Positions 21,128 through 28,765 of a DNA stretch of 59,150 nucleotides are shown here, one piece after another. The translations under genes were made by a program, and so were the position numbers. Position 1 is the stretch's first letter; every line of letters begins with the position of its first letter. Location of the stretch: IMG/VR virus record IMGVR_UViG_3300041409_000237, positions 1-59,150 of that record; one strand, given 5' to 3'. This DNA is from a virus. Under the pieces are notes generated by a model. It was not told the DNA's origin. It saw only the letters and a list, made by a program, of their open reading frames with translations, and ran no database searches.

Positions 21128-21670
21128 CTACAAACTCGCGTTGCTCGTCGAGGGCTCGCCGGCCTCCCGGCGCCGTTCCCAATGCAGGGCTGATGCCTCT
21201 CGCGGGCTGAGCGGAGGCGCTACCAGTGCGGCGCCAGACACGCCTTTCCGCACACGCTGCTTCATCGCATGGTACGACAGCCCGGCAACTTCGGCGGCCA
21301 CGCTCATGGGGACCAGTTGGTCGCGGCCGATATCCACCAAATGGTTGTGGCGGCTATTCCGGTTTTGCTCGATTTGGAGAGCCCAGCGGCAGTTGCCGGG
21401 CTCGTAGTCGCCATCGTTGTCGATGCGCTCGATTGAGTGCTTGTCGGACGGCCGGCGGCCCATATCGGAGATGAAGGTGGCGAAGCTGTCCCAGCGCTCG
21501 CAAACCCTGATCCCCCGAGCGCCGTAGTCCGGAAACTGCCTGTTCCTCGGATTACGGCAACGCCCCTTCATCACGCTCCATACCGCAAACTCCGGCGTAT
21601 GGGTCATGCCGTGGAACTCTCGAGGAAGTTTGTTCCCCTCCACTGATAGGCGGCGTCCGCGCTCAACCAC
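21128..21670 (-). CDS. HNH-like homing endonuclease
   Basis: A 180-residue protein with the block FPDYGARGIRVCERWDSFAT, FISDMGRRPSDKHSIERIDN and YEPGNCRWA, the signature of a phage HNH/His-Me-finger endonuclease family. A helix-turn-helix-like C-terminus (PMSVAAEVAGLSYHAMKQRV) probably binds DNA. The same core appears twice in the gene at 42857-43930. Annotated start is GTG; MTHTPEF at 21607 is an alternative. Confidence 0.75.
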   Translation of the reverse strand: MVERGRRLSVEGNKLPREFHGMTHTPEFAVWSVMKGRCRNPRNRQFPDYGARGIRVCERWDSFATFISDMGRRPSDKHSIERIDNDGDYEPGNCRWALQIEQNRNSRHNHLVDIGRDQLVPMSVAAEVAGLSYHAMKQRVRKGVSGAALVAPPLSPREASALHWERRREAGEPSTSNASL

Positions 21671-21680
21671 TGTTGCCTCC

Positions 21681-21742
21681 GTAAGCGATAACGCTTACTG
21701 TAAGCGTTGACGGTTACAGGGTCAATAAGCGTTGACGGAAAC
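21681..21742. promoter_or_regulatory. Operator region with palindrome and direct repeats
   Basis: Perfect palindrome GTAAGCG-ATAA-CGCTTAC at 21681-21698, then TAAGCGTTGACGGTTAC (21701-21717) and TAAGCGTTGACGGAAAC (21726-21742). It lies between the minus HNH gene and the ribbon-helix-helix gene at 21788, the likely binder. Confidence 0.65.
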
Positions 21743-21787
21743 ATGTGCGCTTTGACGAGCTTTCCGCTGACGGTTACGCCTTCCAGG

Positions 21788-21967
21788 ATGGGCCGACCGC
21801 CGTTGAGCAAAGACTCGCGAACGAAGACCACGGCGGTGCGCCTGCCGGTCAGCGTCTTTGAGAGGATCGTTGCCGTCGCCGGCCCCAACCGCATGGCGCA
21901 GTTCATCCGCGAAGCGGTCGAGGCAGAGCTGCTACGGCGCGAGCGGAAGACGTCGGGCGACCCGTAG
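21788..21967 (+). CDS. Ribbon-helix-helix regulator (59 aa)
   Basis: MGRPPLSKDSRTKTTAVRLP and VSVFERIVAVAG, then AQFIREAVEAELLRRE form a CopG-type ribbon-helix-helix. A longer in-frame start at 21707 would run through the operator repeats, so 21788 is preferred. Probably represses its own promoter and perhaps the divergent HNH gene. Confidence 0.65.
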   Translation: MGRPPLSKDSRTKTTAVRLPVSVFERIVAVAGPNRMAQFIREAVEAELLRRERKTSGDP

Positions 21968-22154
21968 CTCGTGGATCCACCCTGGCCCGGTCGGGACTTC
22001 TGTGTGCAACGCCGGCTGGCACGGGTGGATGAAGCCCTCGGGACGGCGGCGGTCCCGGGCGAGGCGGGGCGAGGTACGCGGAAACATGGAAGGTGGAATC
22101 TGGCCCGGGGCGCACGCGGTTCAACGCGGCGGGTGGTCACGCCCGTCGCCAACT

Positions 22155-23075
22155 ATGCTTATAGTGCTCCTTAGCATCGCACCTTTTGGGGAGCCCCCGC
22201 CATTGCACACGTTCAACCTCGTTGACACGTCATTCGCGCACGACTCTGGAACGACTGCTGGCAAGCCCCCAAGAACTCTCGTGTGGGACAGGACGTGCGC
22301 GGACCCAAGCCGCCCTACTTTCTACTCGAACGAGAAGATCCTCGATGCGCCGCAAAACAACGGGCGGAACTTCGGACTGTTATTCGAGTCACGGGCGATA
22401 GTACCCGAGATCTACGCCGCTGTTGGCGCGCGGCTGGAAAACTTTGAGAAAGTGTTCACCTGCGATGGTGAGCTTCTACGCGAGCATCCCGGCAAGTGTT
22501 TATTCGTTCCCGCGTCCGGGTCCTGGATTGGCGGCACGATGTCGTCCCTCCAGCCCGGTATCTACAAGAAGGAGAAGCTTGTTTCTATGGTCACGTCCTA
22601 CAAGCGGTTGTGTACCATGCATCTGAACCGATTGAGGGTAGCTGAGGAACTGCGCGGGCGCCAAATGGCAGACGTCTATGTCTCGGGTAGGATGGCGTCA
22701 GGACGAAAGGTCTGGCATTCGTTCGAGGAAACGCATCGAGACTACATGTACACAATAGTTATGGAGAACCACGTAGACGAAACCTACTTCACAGAGAAAC
22801 TGCTCAATTGTTTTGCAACCGGCGTCGTCCCGGTTTACTGTGGAGCTTCATCGGTCGGCAATTTTTTCGATCCGCGAGGCATTATATCTTTCACGAACTA
22901 CCGGGAACTTTTGGCTGCACTACCGCGCCTCTCCCCGAGCGATTACGCCAGTCGCCTCGAAGCGGTGTCCGCGAACTACGAACGTTCCTTTGATTTTTGG
23001 ACGGTCGAAGACTTCATCGTGGCGCGTTATGCAGACGTGCTCTTTCCACCTTGGGCCTCTGCCCTCGCCAGCTAA
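22155..23075 (+). CDS. Glycosyltransferase family 10 (fucosyltransferase-like)
   Basis: A 306-residue GT10-type glycosyltransferase. The donor-binding block MENHVDETYFTEKLLNCFAT and GVVPVYCGASSVGNFFDPRG is the classical alpha-fucosyltransferase motif; upstream FGLLFESRA and DVYVSGR fit the family. The start MLIVLLSIAPFGEPPPLHTF is chosen by its GT-like opening; 22086 is possible. Base composition and codon use look less GC-rich than its neighbours, a sign of transfer. Likely modifies host surface glycans in the lysogen, or phage glycans. Confidence 0.8.
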   Translation: MLIVLLSIAPFGEPPPLHTFNLVDTSFAHDSGTTAGKPPRTLVWDRTCADPSRPTFYSNEKILDAPQNNGRNFGLLFESRAIVPEIYAAVGARLENFEKVFTCDGELLREHPGKCLFVPASGSWIGGTMSSLQPGIYKKEKLVSMVTSYKRLCTMHLNRLRVAEELRGRQMADVYVSGRMASGRKVWHSFEETHRDYMYTIVMENHVDETYFTEKLLNCFATGVVPVYCGASSVGNFFDPRGIISFTNYRELLAALPRLSPSDYASRLEAVSANYERSFDFWTVEDFIVARYADVLFPPWASALAS

Positions 23076-23163
23076 GCTCGGGCCATCCCCTCTCGCCTCA
23101 ACCTCAATGCCAGATGGGCTTTCCGGGAGCCTCGTGAAGCCGGACCAAGCCCGAAACGGAAAA

Positions 23164-23194
23164 AGCCCCGCCCGGCACGAAGCCGAACGGGGCT
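23164..23194 (-). terminator. Terminator after the lysis region
   Basis: AGCCCCG / CGGGGCT stem with an inner CGGC / GCCG stem, followed on the minus strand by a T-run (GCTTTTTCCG). It is placed to end the late minus transcript after the lysis genes. Confidence 0.7.
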
Positions 23195-23225
23195 CAAGGT
23201 CAGCGGGGAGATGAGGAGCGGTAAA

Positions 23226-23675
23226 ATGCCTCGACGCGCAGCCGACGACGAGATTGTGCATTGCGCCACGTGTGGCGAGATCAAGGTCTTCCAGTGGACC
23301 GGCAAAACCCGATATGGCACGGCGAGCAGGAAGCGCGTTTGCCGGTCATGCAAGCGGGAACGCGCCAGAGCCCGCCCGCCCCGGGTTCCATCAACAAGCA
23401 CGCAAAACGCCTCCAGGCGAGCTTGGGACGCATCAAACCCGGAGAAGCGCCAAGCACAGAAGTTGGTCGAGCGCGCTATTTGCACCGGGGGGCTTCAACG
23501 ACTGCCCTGTGAGCGGTGCGGGTCCCCTCGAGCCCATGCCCACCACGAAAACTATGCACGGCCCCTGGAGGTCATGTGGCTTTGCCCGCTCCACCACAAG
23601 CAGCGGCATATCGAGCTTTCGCGGGAAGAGGGCAATCCGGCGTCCGAAAACACCCAACAAGGTGCAAACCAGTAA
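23226..23675 (+). CDS. HNH endonuclease (zinc-binding)
   Basis: A 149-residue protein with an N-terminal zinc knuckle (HCATCGEIKVFQW, later CRSCKRERA) and a C-terminal HNH module LPCERCGSPRAHAHHENYAR and MWLCPLHHKQRH. ATG 23226 has AGGAGC upstream; 23211 is an in-frame alternative. It lies between the late terminator and the last late gene, on the opposite strand, as expected of a free-standing homing endonuclease. Confidence 0.8.
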   Translation: MPRRAADDEIVHCATCGEIKVFQWTGKTRYGTASRKRVCRSCKRERARARPPRVPSTSTQNASRRAWDASNPEKRQAQKLVERAICTGGLQRLPCERCGSPRAHAHHENYARPLEVMWLCPLHHKQRHIELSREEGNPASENTQQGANQ

Positions 23676-23709
23676 CGGCCCGCACTCGCCGCGTTGCGCG
23701 CGGGAGAGG

Positions 23710-24186
23710 TCAGTTTCGAGGAACGATTTCGATCGGCAACTGCGCGGCGGGTGCCGGATCGCCGCGCACCGTGAACTCCACGTCTACCCCGTCCACAACA
23801 ATGGGCCATGCCTTGTGGAGCAGATTGCACTCGTACCGCGAGATCGCCGTGTATCGGCCGCGGCCCGGGGCGAACGACCGCGGGATGGTGATCGTCGTTG
23901 TGTAGCTGTCATGGCCGAGCGGGCCTGGCGCGCCGGCAAACTCCTGATCCTCGAGGCTGACCCGGACCCGATCAGCATCGAAGAGCAGCCGATCTACCCT
24001 GACGGCGCAGGAGCGAAGACGGAACACCTCGTAGTGGATCTTGAGCACGCCGCCCGGCGCAACGACGGGCGTCTCAGCTCGAGCGATGATGACCTGCGTA
24101 GGCGAGGTGCGATCCGACGCCCACAGGCCAGCGGTGGCGGCAAGAGCCCCGGTCGCGATCAGCACGATGATGCGCCACAGGCTCAT
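23710..24186 (-). CDS. Membrane-anchored exported protein (158 aa)
   Basis: One N-terminal transmembrane helix (MSLWRIIVLIATGALAATAG) and a periplasmic beta domain (VVAPGGVLKIHYEVFRLRSC). The family is recurrent near the end of late operons in Hyphomicrobiales phages. The start overlaps the upstream stop as ATGA. Possibly an accessory lysis or envelope protein. Confidence 0.65.
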   Translation of the reverse strand: MSLWRIIVLIATGALAATAGLWASDRTSPTQVIIARAETPVVAPGGVLKIHYEVFRLRSCAVRVDRLLFDADRVRVSLEDQEFAGAPGPLGHDSYTTTITIPRSFAPGRGRYTAISRYECNLLHKAWPIVVDGVDVEFTVRGDPAPAAQLPIEIVPRN

Positions 24187-24509
24187 GCTCCCCTCCCGCC
24201 GAACAGCGCGCGCCAAGCGATTGCGATCTTCTCGCCGAACGTCACCGCTCCGATGAAGGCGGTGACGATGGTGATCACCATCCACTTGCCGAAACGCCCG
24301 ATCGTCTTTGCGGAGCGCTGGAACCGGATCGCCTCCCTGATTTCGGAGATGTCGTCGTCGCGAAGCTCCTCCAGGAACCGCCGTGTGGACTCCGGCAGCA
24401 TGGCGAACCGATCGACGGGGCTCATGAACGGCCCGTGCTTCGCCGGGGGCGGCTCCCAGCCCGCGGCGAGCGCGGCGAGCTCGTCATGCTCCGAGAGGGG
24501 CGGGTTCAT
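24183..24509 (-). CDS. Holin-like small membrane protein (108 aa)
   Basis: A soluble acidic N-terminal part (MNPPLSEHDELAALAAGWEP), a charged helix and one transmembrane helix near residues 78-95 (WMVITIVTAFIGAVTFG), ending basic. Its place in the lysis region and its coupling to both neighbours suggest a holin or pinholin role, but one helix with this topology is not diagnostic. Confidence 0.5.
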   Translation of the reverse strand: MNPPLSEHDELAALAAGWEPPPAKHGPFMSPVDRFAMLPESTRRFLEELRDDDISEIREAIRFQRSAKTIGRFGKWMVITIVTAFIGAVTFGEKIAIAWRALFGGRGA

Positions 24510-24583
24510 AGCGTCCCTCTCGCTCGACGGTACAGAAAAACGGCGAGGATGAGCTTACATGCGAAGTCGCGGGGCTTAAGCAC
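24506..24583 (-). CDS. Micro-protein (25 aa, GTG start)
   Basis: MLKPRDFACKLILAVFLYRR and RARGTL. The GTG lies 3 to 7 bases before the end of the lipoprotein gene, and its stop overlaps the next start (ATGA). Short hydrophobic core with basic flanks. Supported only by coupling. Confidence 0.4.
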   Translation of the reverse strand: MLKPRDFACKLILAVFLYRRARGTL

Positions 24584-24788
24584 GAGGCCGACGCCAGCCG
24601 CACGCGCTCACGCCGCTCTCGATCTGCCCGTCGATCCACCGCTGGTCTGTGTGGGTGTTGCCGTGCACGACGCTCCCAGGGGCAACGAAGCTGTCGCAGG
24701 CACCCTTGATGGTGGCTGCACGCTTATCGCTTGAGGACTGGCATGCTGTGAGCAAAATGGTGGTGGCGATGACGAAAGCGATTCTCAT
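24576..24788 (-). CDS. Small lipoprotein, candidate outer-membrane spanin
   Basis: A 70-residue lipoprotein: MRIAFVIATTILLTAC is a signal peptide with lipobox LTAC. A strong AAGGAGACC ribosome-binding site fixes the start at 24788. Location after an inner-membrane spanin-like gene suggests an Rz1-type role, though it lacks the usual Pro-rich content. Confidence 0.6.
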   Translation of the reverse strand: MRIAFVIATTILLTACQSSSDKRAATIKGACDSFVAPGSVVHGNTHTDQRWIDGQIESGVSACGWRRPRA

Positions 24789-25004
24789 GGCGGTCTCCTT
24801 GTGGTAGCGTTCACATTGCGTGCGCCGCACCGCGCTTCCGACAGGACGGATGCACGAAGATTCTCGGAGCGGAGAACCACCGGGCCGTTGGTTCAGGGCA
24901 GACGAAACGGGTGAGTAGATTGGGCAAGCAGGATGGATTTCGACGCGCCGAGTCCCGGCCGGGATGTCGCCATCCAAAGACCCCGATCCAAAGCCCGGCC
25001 CACC

Positions 25005-25268
25005 CTACTTCTTCGCCAGACAGCCGCCTGTAGTCTGGTCCCAAGTCCCGCCTGTGTCGTAGCAGCGATCAAGGGCGTTCCTGGCTTCCTGCGCACCCTG
25101 TGCGGCGACCTTGTTTCGTTTCTCGACAGCGACTTGAAGCTCGTCCTGACCACGGATGTAGGCGGCACGTTCGACCGACTTGACGTAGGCCGCAGCGGCA
25201 CCCAATAGGGCCAGGGCGATGCTTCCTGCGATGATGAGTCTGGTGAGGCTGATCCCAAACATGCTCAC
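25005..25268 (-). CDS. Inner-membrane spanin-like (Rz-type) protein
   Basis: An 87-residue protein with an N-terminal transmembrane helix (LTRLIIAGSIALALLGAAAA), a charged helical periplasmic part (VEKRNKVAAQGAQEARNALD) and a Cys-containing end. This is the layout of Rz-type i-spanins. Its ATG overlaps the stop of the endolysin gene. The 216-base gap to the next gene holds no convincing gene. Confidence 0.6.
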   Translation of the reverse strand: MSMFGISLTRLIIAGSIALALLGAAAAYVKSVERAAYIRGQDELQVAVEKRNKVAAQGAQEARNALDRCYDTGGTWDQTTGGCLAKK

Positions 25269-26215
25269 ACCCCCGCGATGTAGCGAATGCGGTCGCGCAA
25301 GATGACGATCACGGCGAGGCAGATGAGCAAGACCACGCAGATGGCGACGACGGCAGGCCAGGAGTTGATCTTCTCCATGAAGCCGCCAATCGCCGTCAGA
25401 ATGCCCGTCAGCGTCGCGGCAAAGGCCGCCCAGTTGATATGGCTCTGCGCCGGAGTACGGCCCTCGCCAGTCGGCGCAGTGGTGTTCTCGATCATCACCT
25501 CTGCCGGGCTGTTTGGAACCGGGGGCTGATCAGGCTGGTCCGGTATGAGCACCGGGGTATCCATCGGGACTTGCGCAGCCTTCTTGAGTGCCTTGAAGGC
25601 TATCTTGTAGTTCGCTGCAATCTCGTCAGCATGATCGAGGGCATTGACGATCTGCCGGGCCTTGCGGGCGTCGAATTTCTCTCCGGGCTTACCGGGGACG
25701 CCGTTCGGGTGCCAGAAGTGACTGAGCTTCTTGCCGGTCCAGATGCCCTCGAAGTGCCCAACGACCGTGATCTCAGCGTCAAGCTTGTTATATTTGGGGT
25801 CGAGAAGCATGGCCGGGTTCTTCGCCAACTCGGGCACGTTGAAGCGCTTGGCGAGCTTCTCGTAATTGGCCTGATGGGTGTTCTGTATACGCCCGTGTCC
25901 GATGTAAGGAGGCTTGGAGCGCCAGTATGGGGTTTTAACCCACGGCATCTTCCCTGCCGCCCAAGCTACATTGAGGCGGCGAATAGCTTCCTTCTCACTG
26001 TCAGCGAAGGTCTCGCGTTGTGGGGTCATTTTGCCCCCGGTCTCGCGGAACACGCCCGCGAGAATGTAGGCCAGGAACTCTATGGGTTGGTCGCTGTAAC
26101 GCTCCTCCCACACGTCGAAGATGGGTTCGCAGCCATCGACATTTTGCTGAGTAACCCTGCCACCAAAAAACGGGACTTTGGCCTCGGCGTACCATACCTT
26201 GCGGTTAATGGGCAT
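25265..26215 (-). CDS. GH19-like endolysin with C-terminal membrane hairpin
   Basis: A 316-residue protein. Residues about 45-200 resemble a GH19/chitinase-like lysozyme: AGVFRETGGKMTPQRETFAD (Glu58 the likely acid) and GHGRIQNTHQANY (cf. GRG-x-IQLTGR-x-NY). A Pro-rich linker (215-250) leads to two transmembrane helices (about 262-280 and 287-307). A muramidase tethered by a C-terminal helical hairpin is unusual; the hairpin may serve as the holin function or as an anchor. Confidence 0.75.
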   Translation of the reverse strand: MPINRKVWYAEAKVPFFGGRVTQQNVDGCEPIFDVWEERYSDQPIEFLAYILAGVFRETGGKMTPQRETFADSEKEAIRRLNVAWAAGKMPWVKTPYWRSKPPYIGHGRIQNTHQANYEKLAKRFNVPELAKNPAMLLDPKYNKLDAEITVVGHFEGIWTGKKLSHFWHPNGVPGKPGEKFDARKARQIVNALDHADEIAANYKIAFKALKKAAQVPMDTPVLIPDQPDQPPVPNSPAEVMIENTTAPTGEGRTPAQSHINWAAFAATLTGILTAIGGFMEKINSWPAVVAICVVLLICLAVIVILRDRIRYIAGV

Positions 26216-26223
26216 GACGGCTC

Positions 26224-26427
26224 CTATCTGCGTTCGTGTTCAGGCTGGATGCTGTTGAGGGCGTGCTTGCGGAACCACGCGGGCAACCAGCGGCCCCACT
26301 TGTGGTCAGCGATGGCCTGCGCGCGGCGGATGTTGCGGCCAATGCGCGAGCTAATGGTCTCACCGGGGTTTCCCCCGGTCTTCCAGTTCACCCAGGCGTC
26401 AAAGGCTACGAGAGCGCGCCAGATCAT
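26224..26427 (-). CDS. Small hypothetical protein (67 aa)
   Basis: A 67-residue basic, Trp-rich protein (MIWRALVAFDAWVNWKTGGN). It follows a terminator and precedes the endolysin gene by 8 bases. Not recognised; perhaps a lysis accessory. Confidence 0.55.
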   Translation of the reverse strand: MIWRALVAFDAWVNWKTGGNPGETISSRIGRNIRRAQAIADHKWGRWLPAWFRKHALNSIQPEHERR

Positions 26428-26449
26428 GCCGTGCTCCGCGCAAAGAAAA

Positions 26450-26466
26450 GCCCGCTCGAGGCGGGC
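26450..26466 (-). terminator. Terminator between virion muramidase and lysis genes
   Basis: GCCCGC-TCGAG-GCGGGC stem followed on the minus strand by TTTTCTTTG. Sits 29 bases after the muramidase stop. Confidence 0.7.
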
Positions 26467-26494
26467 CTGTGCGGTTAGACGTGGTGGGGAGGGG

Positions 26495-27733
26495 TTAGGA
26501 GCCGATACCGGCTCCCGCTCCGAACGGGCTGCCGAAGCCGAACGAGGGCTGGTAGGTGTTCACGGGAGCCGGTCCGAACACAGGCATGTTGTATATCGGG
26601 TTCGAGGGTGAACCGGGCTGTGTGTTGATCGACGTAATGGGCCGACCGTTCATCGAACCGATTTGCTCAAATGCCGAGCCCGGGAACGAGGGCGTCGGCA
26701 GCACGCCAGCAGACCCGCCCCCGGGCATGAACCCACTCACGCCGGGGAGCGCGTCAGAGCCCCATCCTGCGCCCGCCCCCATGCCCAGGTTCGTGGTCGG
26801 CCCGCCCACTGTAAAGTTCAAGCCGTTCCAAGCCGTGTTCGGGCTGAGCCCACCTTTTGCTCCAAGATAGAAGCCGAGGTTTTCGAGAGAAGAAAAGTCC
26901 GTATCTGATAGACCGCTGCCTCCACGGTGTTCAGTTAGGCCAGACTGCAAAAAATGCTGCCACGGATCGGCACCGGCCTGCGCCACATCGGGATTGCTTT
27001 GCAGATATGTCCCTGGGTTGAAGCGAGACGCGAAGTCCTGCGGCCCGATCATGTGATTCAAATCGGTTGGCCCATAGAGGCTGCGGAACCCCACGCCATT
27101 TGCTTGATTTGGGTCAACCTGCCCGTACCCACCTGCCGTTACATCCAGCGCGCCATAGCCTGCCGGCCACGGTGTAGCTGCAAGTGTTTGATTCCAGTCC
27201 CACGATCCATAGCCAGCAGCATTCGCTGCGGTGGCATTCACATCGTTAAGTCGATTGTTCCAGCCATTGCCGAATGTTGCCCACGTCGGGAGTGCCTCAA
27301 GAAACGCGCGCCGGTTCGCCGTTAGCTGTCCGATGGTCTCGGGCAAATTAGCTTGTGCGTTACCAAGAGCCTGCTGCGTTGCATCGTTCCATTTCCCAGT
27401 GGGCTCGACGCCGAGTGTCCGCTGAAACGTGCGCAGTGCCTGCGGCGGGCCAGAATGGTAGGCAAAATCTGCAAGCGCGTAGTCAAGGCCAACGGGGAGG
27501 TTGTCAGCCCCAATCGGGTTCCAGAAAACATCGCTGAAGATGTTACGGGCTTCGCCCTCCGTTAGTTTATCTACGCCTTGCCGAGGCAGATCGTTCTGAC
27601 CCCGCCATGAGTTATAGATGCGCTGGGTTACGCCCATATTCGTCGCTCCCCCAGGATCGTCGGGGTGATTGACGTACCCGCCCTCTGACTTCAACAGGCG
27701 CTGGAAAGCTGGCTCAAAAGAAAGCTGTGCCAT
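26495..27733 (-). CDS. GH108 muramidase with virion-type C-terminus
   Basis: A 412-residue protein. Residues 1-100 are a GH108 N-acetylmuramidase (LLKSEGGYVNHPDDPGGATN, catalytic Glu17), and about 105-165 a peptidoglycan-binding domain of the PG_binding_3 type (QRTLGVEPTGKWNDATQQAL). The C-terminal 230 residues are Gly/Asn/Pro-rich and contain YLQSNPDVAQAGADPWQHFL, a motif shared with the virion protein at 47825. Position after ejection proteins suggests a virion-associated muramidase used at DNA entry. Confidence 0.85.
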   Translation of the reverse strand: MAQLSFEPAFQRLLKSEGGYVNHPDDPGGATNMGVTQRIYNSWRGQNDLPRQGVDKLTEGEARNIFSDVFWNPIGADNLPVGLDYALADFAYHSGPPQALRTFQRTLGVEPTGKWNDATQQALGNAQANLPETIGQLTANRRAFLEALPTWATFGNGWNNRLNDVNATAANAAGYGSWDWNQTLAATPWPAGYGALDVTAGGYGQVDPNQANGVGFRSLYGPTDLNHMIGPQDFASRFNPGTYLQSNPDVAQAGADPWQHFLQSGLTEHRGGSGLSDTDFSSLENLGFYLGAKGGLSPNTAWNGLNFTVGGPTTNLGMGAGAGWGSDALPGVSGFMPGGGSAGVLPTPSFPGSAFEQIGSMNGRPITSINTQPGSPSNPIYNMPVFGPAPVNTYQPSFGFGSPFGAGAGIGS

Positions 27734-27736
27734 TCG

Positions 27737-28081
27737 TTAAAAGTCCCATGGGTTGCGCTGAAGCTTGGGGGCTGTTTTCGTCAAAGGAGGAGCGGGAGGC
27801 AAAATGGGAGCCCCCTCGCGTGGGGCGGGCATCATGCCGGCATAATCAACATACCCTGGACCTCTCATGATCATGAGCAGGTACTGAAGGAGATCCTCGT
27901 CGGTCGGAGCGGCCGGTTTCAGTGACGCATCTGAATAGTCACGCGAGTTCTCGACAAGAACGCGCTTGGTCGGGGACGCTTCGCGGTCCCCTCCCATCCC
28001 GAGGTTCGCCACGGGCTGTCCATATGCCATCGCTGGCTCCATTCCGATGAGCAGGAGAAGAAGCGCTAAGACGATGCGCAT
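27737..28081 (-). CDS. Exported small protein (114 aa)
   Basis: MRIVLALLLLLIGMEPAMA is a typical signal peptide with an AMA-type cleavage site. The mature part is Pro-rich and ends LQRNPWDF. GGAGG ribosome-binding site 6 bases before the ATG. Stop lies 3 bases before the muramidase gene. Role unknown. Confidence 0.65.
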   Translation of the reverse strand: MRIVLALLLLLIGMEPAMAYGQPVANLGMGGDREASPTKRVLVENSRDYSDASLKPAAPTDEDLLQYLLMIMRGPGYVDYAGMMPAPREGAPILPPAPPLTKTAPKLQRNPWDF

Positions 28082-28181
28082 GGCCGCCTCCGATGACGAC
28101 CTAAACATAACACACAAGGCTTCACCTTGCGCCCCGCCTGATGCGCGGTTACGCTAGGTAGGACAACGCGGAGTTTAGTCG

Positions 28182-28481
28182 ATGCTTCGTCACGCGGTTG
28201 GCGCCCTAACGCTCACGTTCTTCCTCGCCGGCTGCGTTTCGCCCCAACAAGCGCAAACGGAGGATGACTCCGCCTGTCGTCAGATGGGTGCGCGGCTAGG
28301 CTCCGATGTTTATGTGCAGTGCAGGTTATCTCAGCAACTACGCCGGGATGCCCGCCGGCGTGAAATTGCGGATGCATTTAGCGACGCTGGGTTGGCTCTA
28401 ATGGCGGGGCAGGCCAGAACGGCTCCCCTAAACTGCACCTCAACGAGGTTTGGGAGCACAATCGACACCACATGTCGCTAG
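28182..28481 (+). CDS. Lipoprotein moron (99 aa)
   Basis: A plus-strand gene inside the minus late operon. MLRHAVGALTLTFFLAGC is a signal peptide with LAGC lipobox; the rest is charged with four further Cys. Opposite orientation and an envelope signal suggest a moron expressed from the prophage, for example for superinfection exclusion. Function inferred. Confidence 0.6.
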   Translation: MLRHAVGALTLTFFLAGCVSPQQAQTEDDSACRQMGARLGSDVYVQCRLSQQLRRDARRREIADAFSDAGLALMAGQARTAPLNCTSTRFGSTIDTTCR

Positions 28482-28513
28482 TGGCCTGTCGTGCGACAGG
28501 CGAGGATTGTAAC

Positions 28514-28765
28514 ATGTTTTTCGGGCTGACAGGGCGGCAGATGATCGGGGTCGCTCTTGGTGCTGCCGCGATTCATTTCTACCGAAATGGCTTCCAGGAG
28601 ATCCACGCCCTCGACATAGCGGCCATGGCTACTATCGCCGCGATGCTATGGTGGTTTTCAAGGCGTCGCTTCGGTAACGCCCCAGGAGGTGAGGACTCGC
28701 GAGAGACTTTCGCGTTCCGACTCGGAAAGTCTCTGAACCGCGTTTTTCGCCATCGCAACCTTTGA
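28514..28765 (+). CDS. Small membrane protein (83 aa)
   Basis: Two hydrophobic helices (MIGVALGAAAIHFY and IAAMATIAAMLWWF) and a basic tail. It overlaps the end of the minus-strand ejection gene by 108 bases, which is unusual for real genes here. An ATG with CGAGG upstream supports it. Second gene of the moron pair. Confidence 0.5.
   Translation: MFFGLTGRQMIGVALGAAAIHFYRNGFQEIHALDIAAMATIAAMLWWFSRRRFGNAPGGEDSRETFAFRLGKSLNRVFRHRNL

Noticed and set aside
21971-22174. 67-codon frame between the ribbon-helix-helix and GT10 genes
   Set aside because: GTG start without ribosome-binding site and low-complexity Arg/Gly composition; no support beyond being open.
23254-24552. 432-codon open frame on the plus strand
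   Set aside because: Runs through the HNH gene in another frame and antisense to coupled lysis genes with strong start signals.
25439-26611. 390-codon open frame on the plus strand
   Set aside because: Antisense to the GH19-like endolysin and a terminator; no protein-like motifs.
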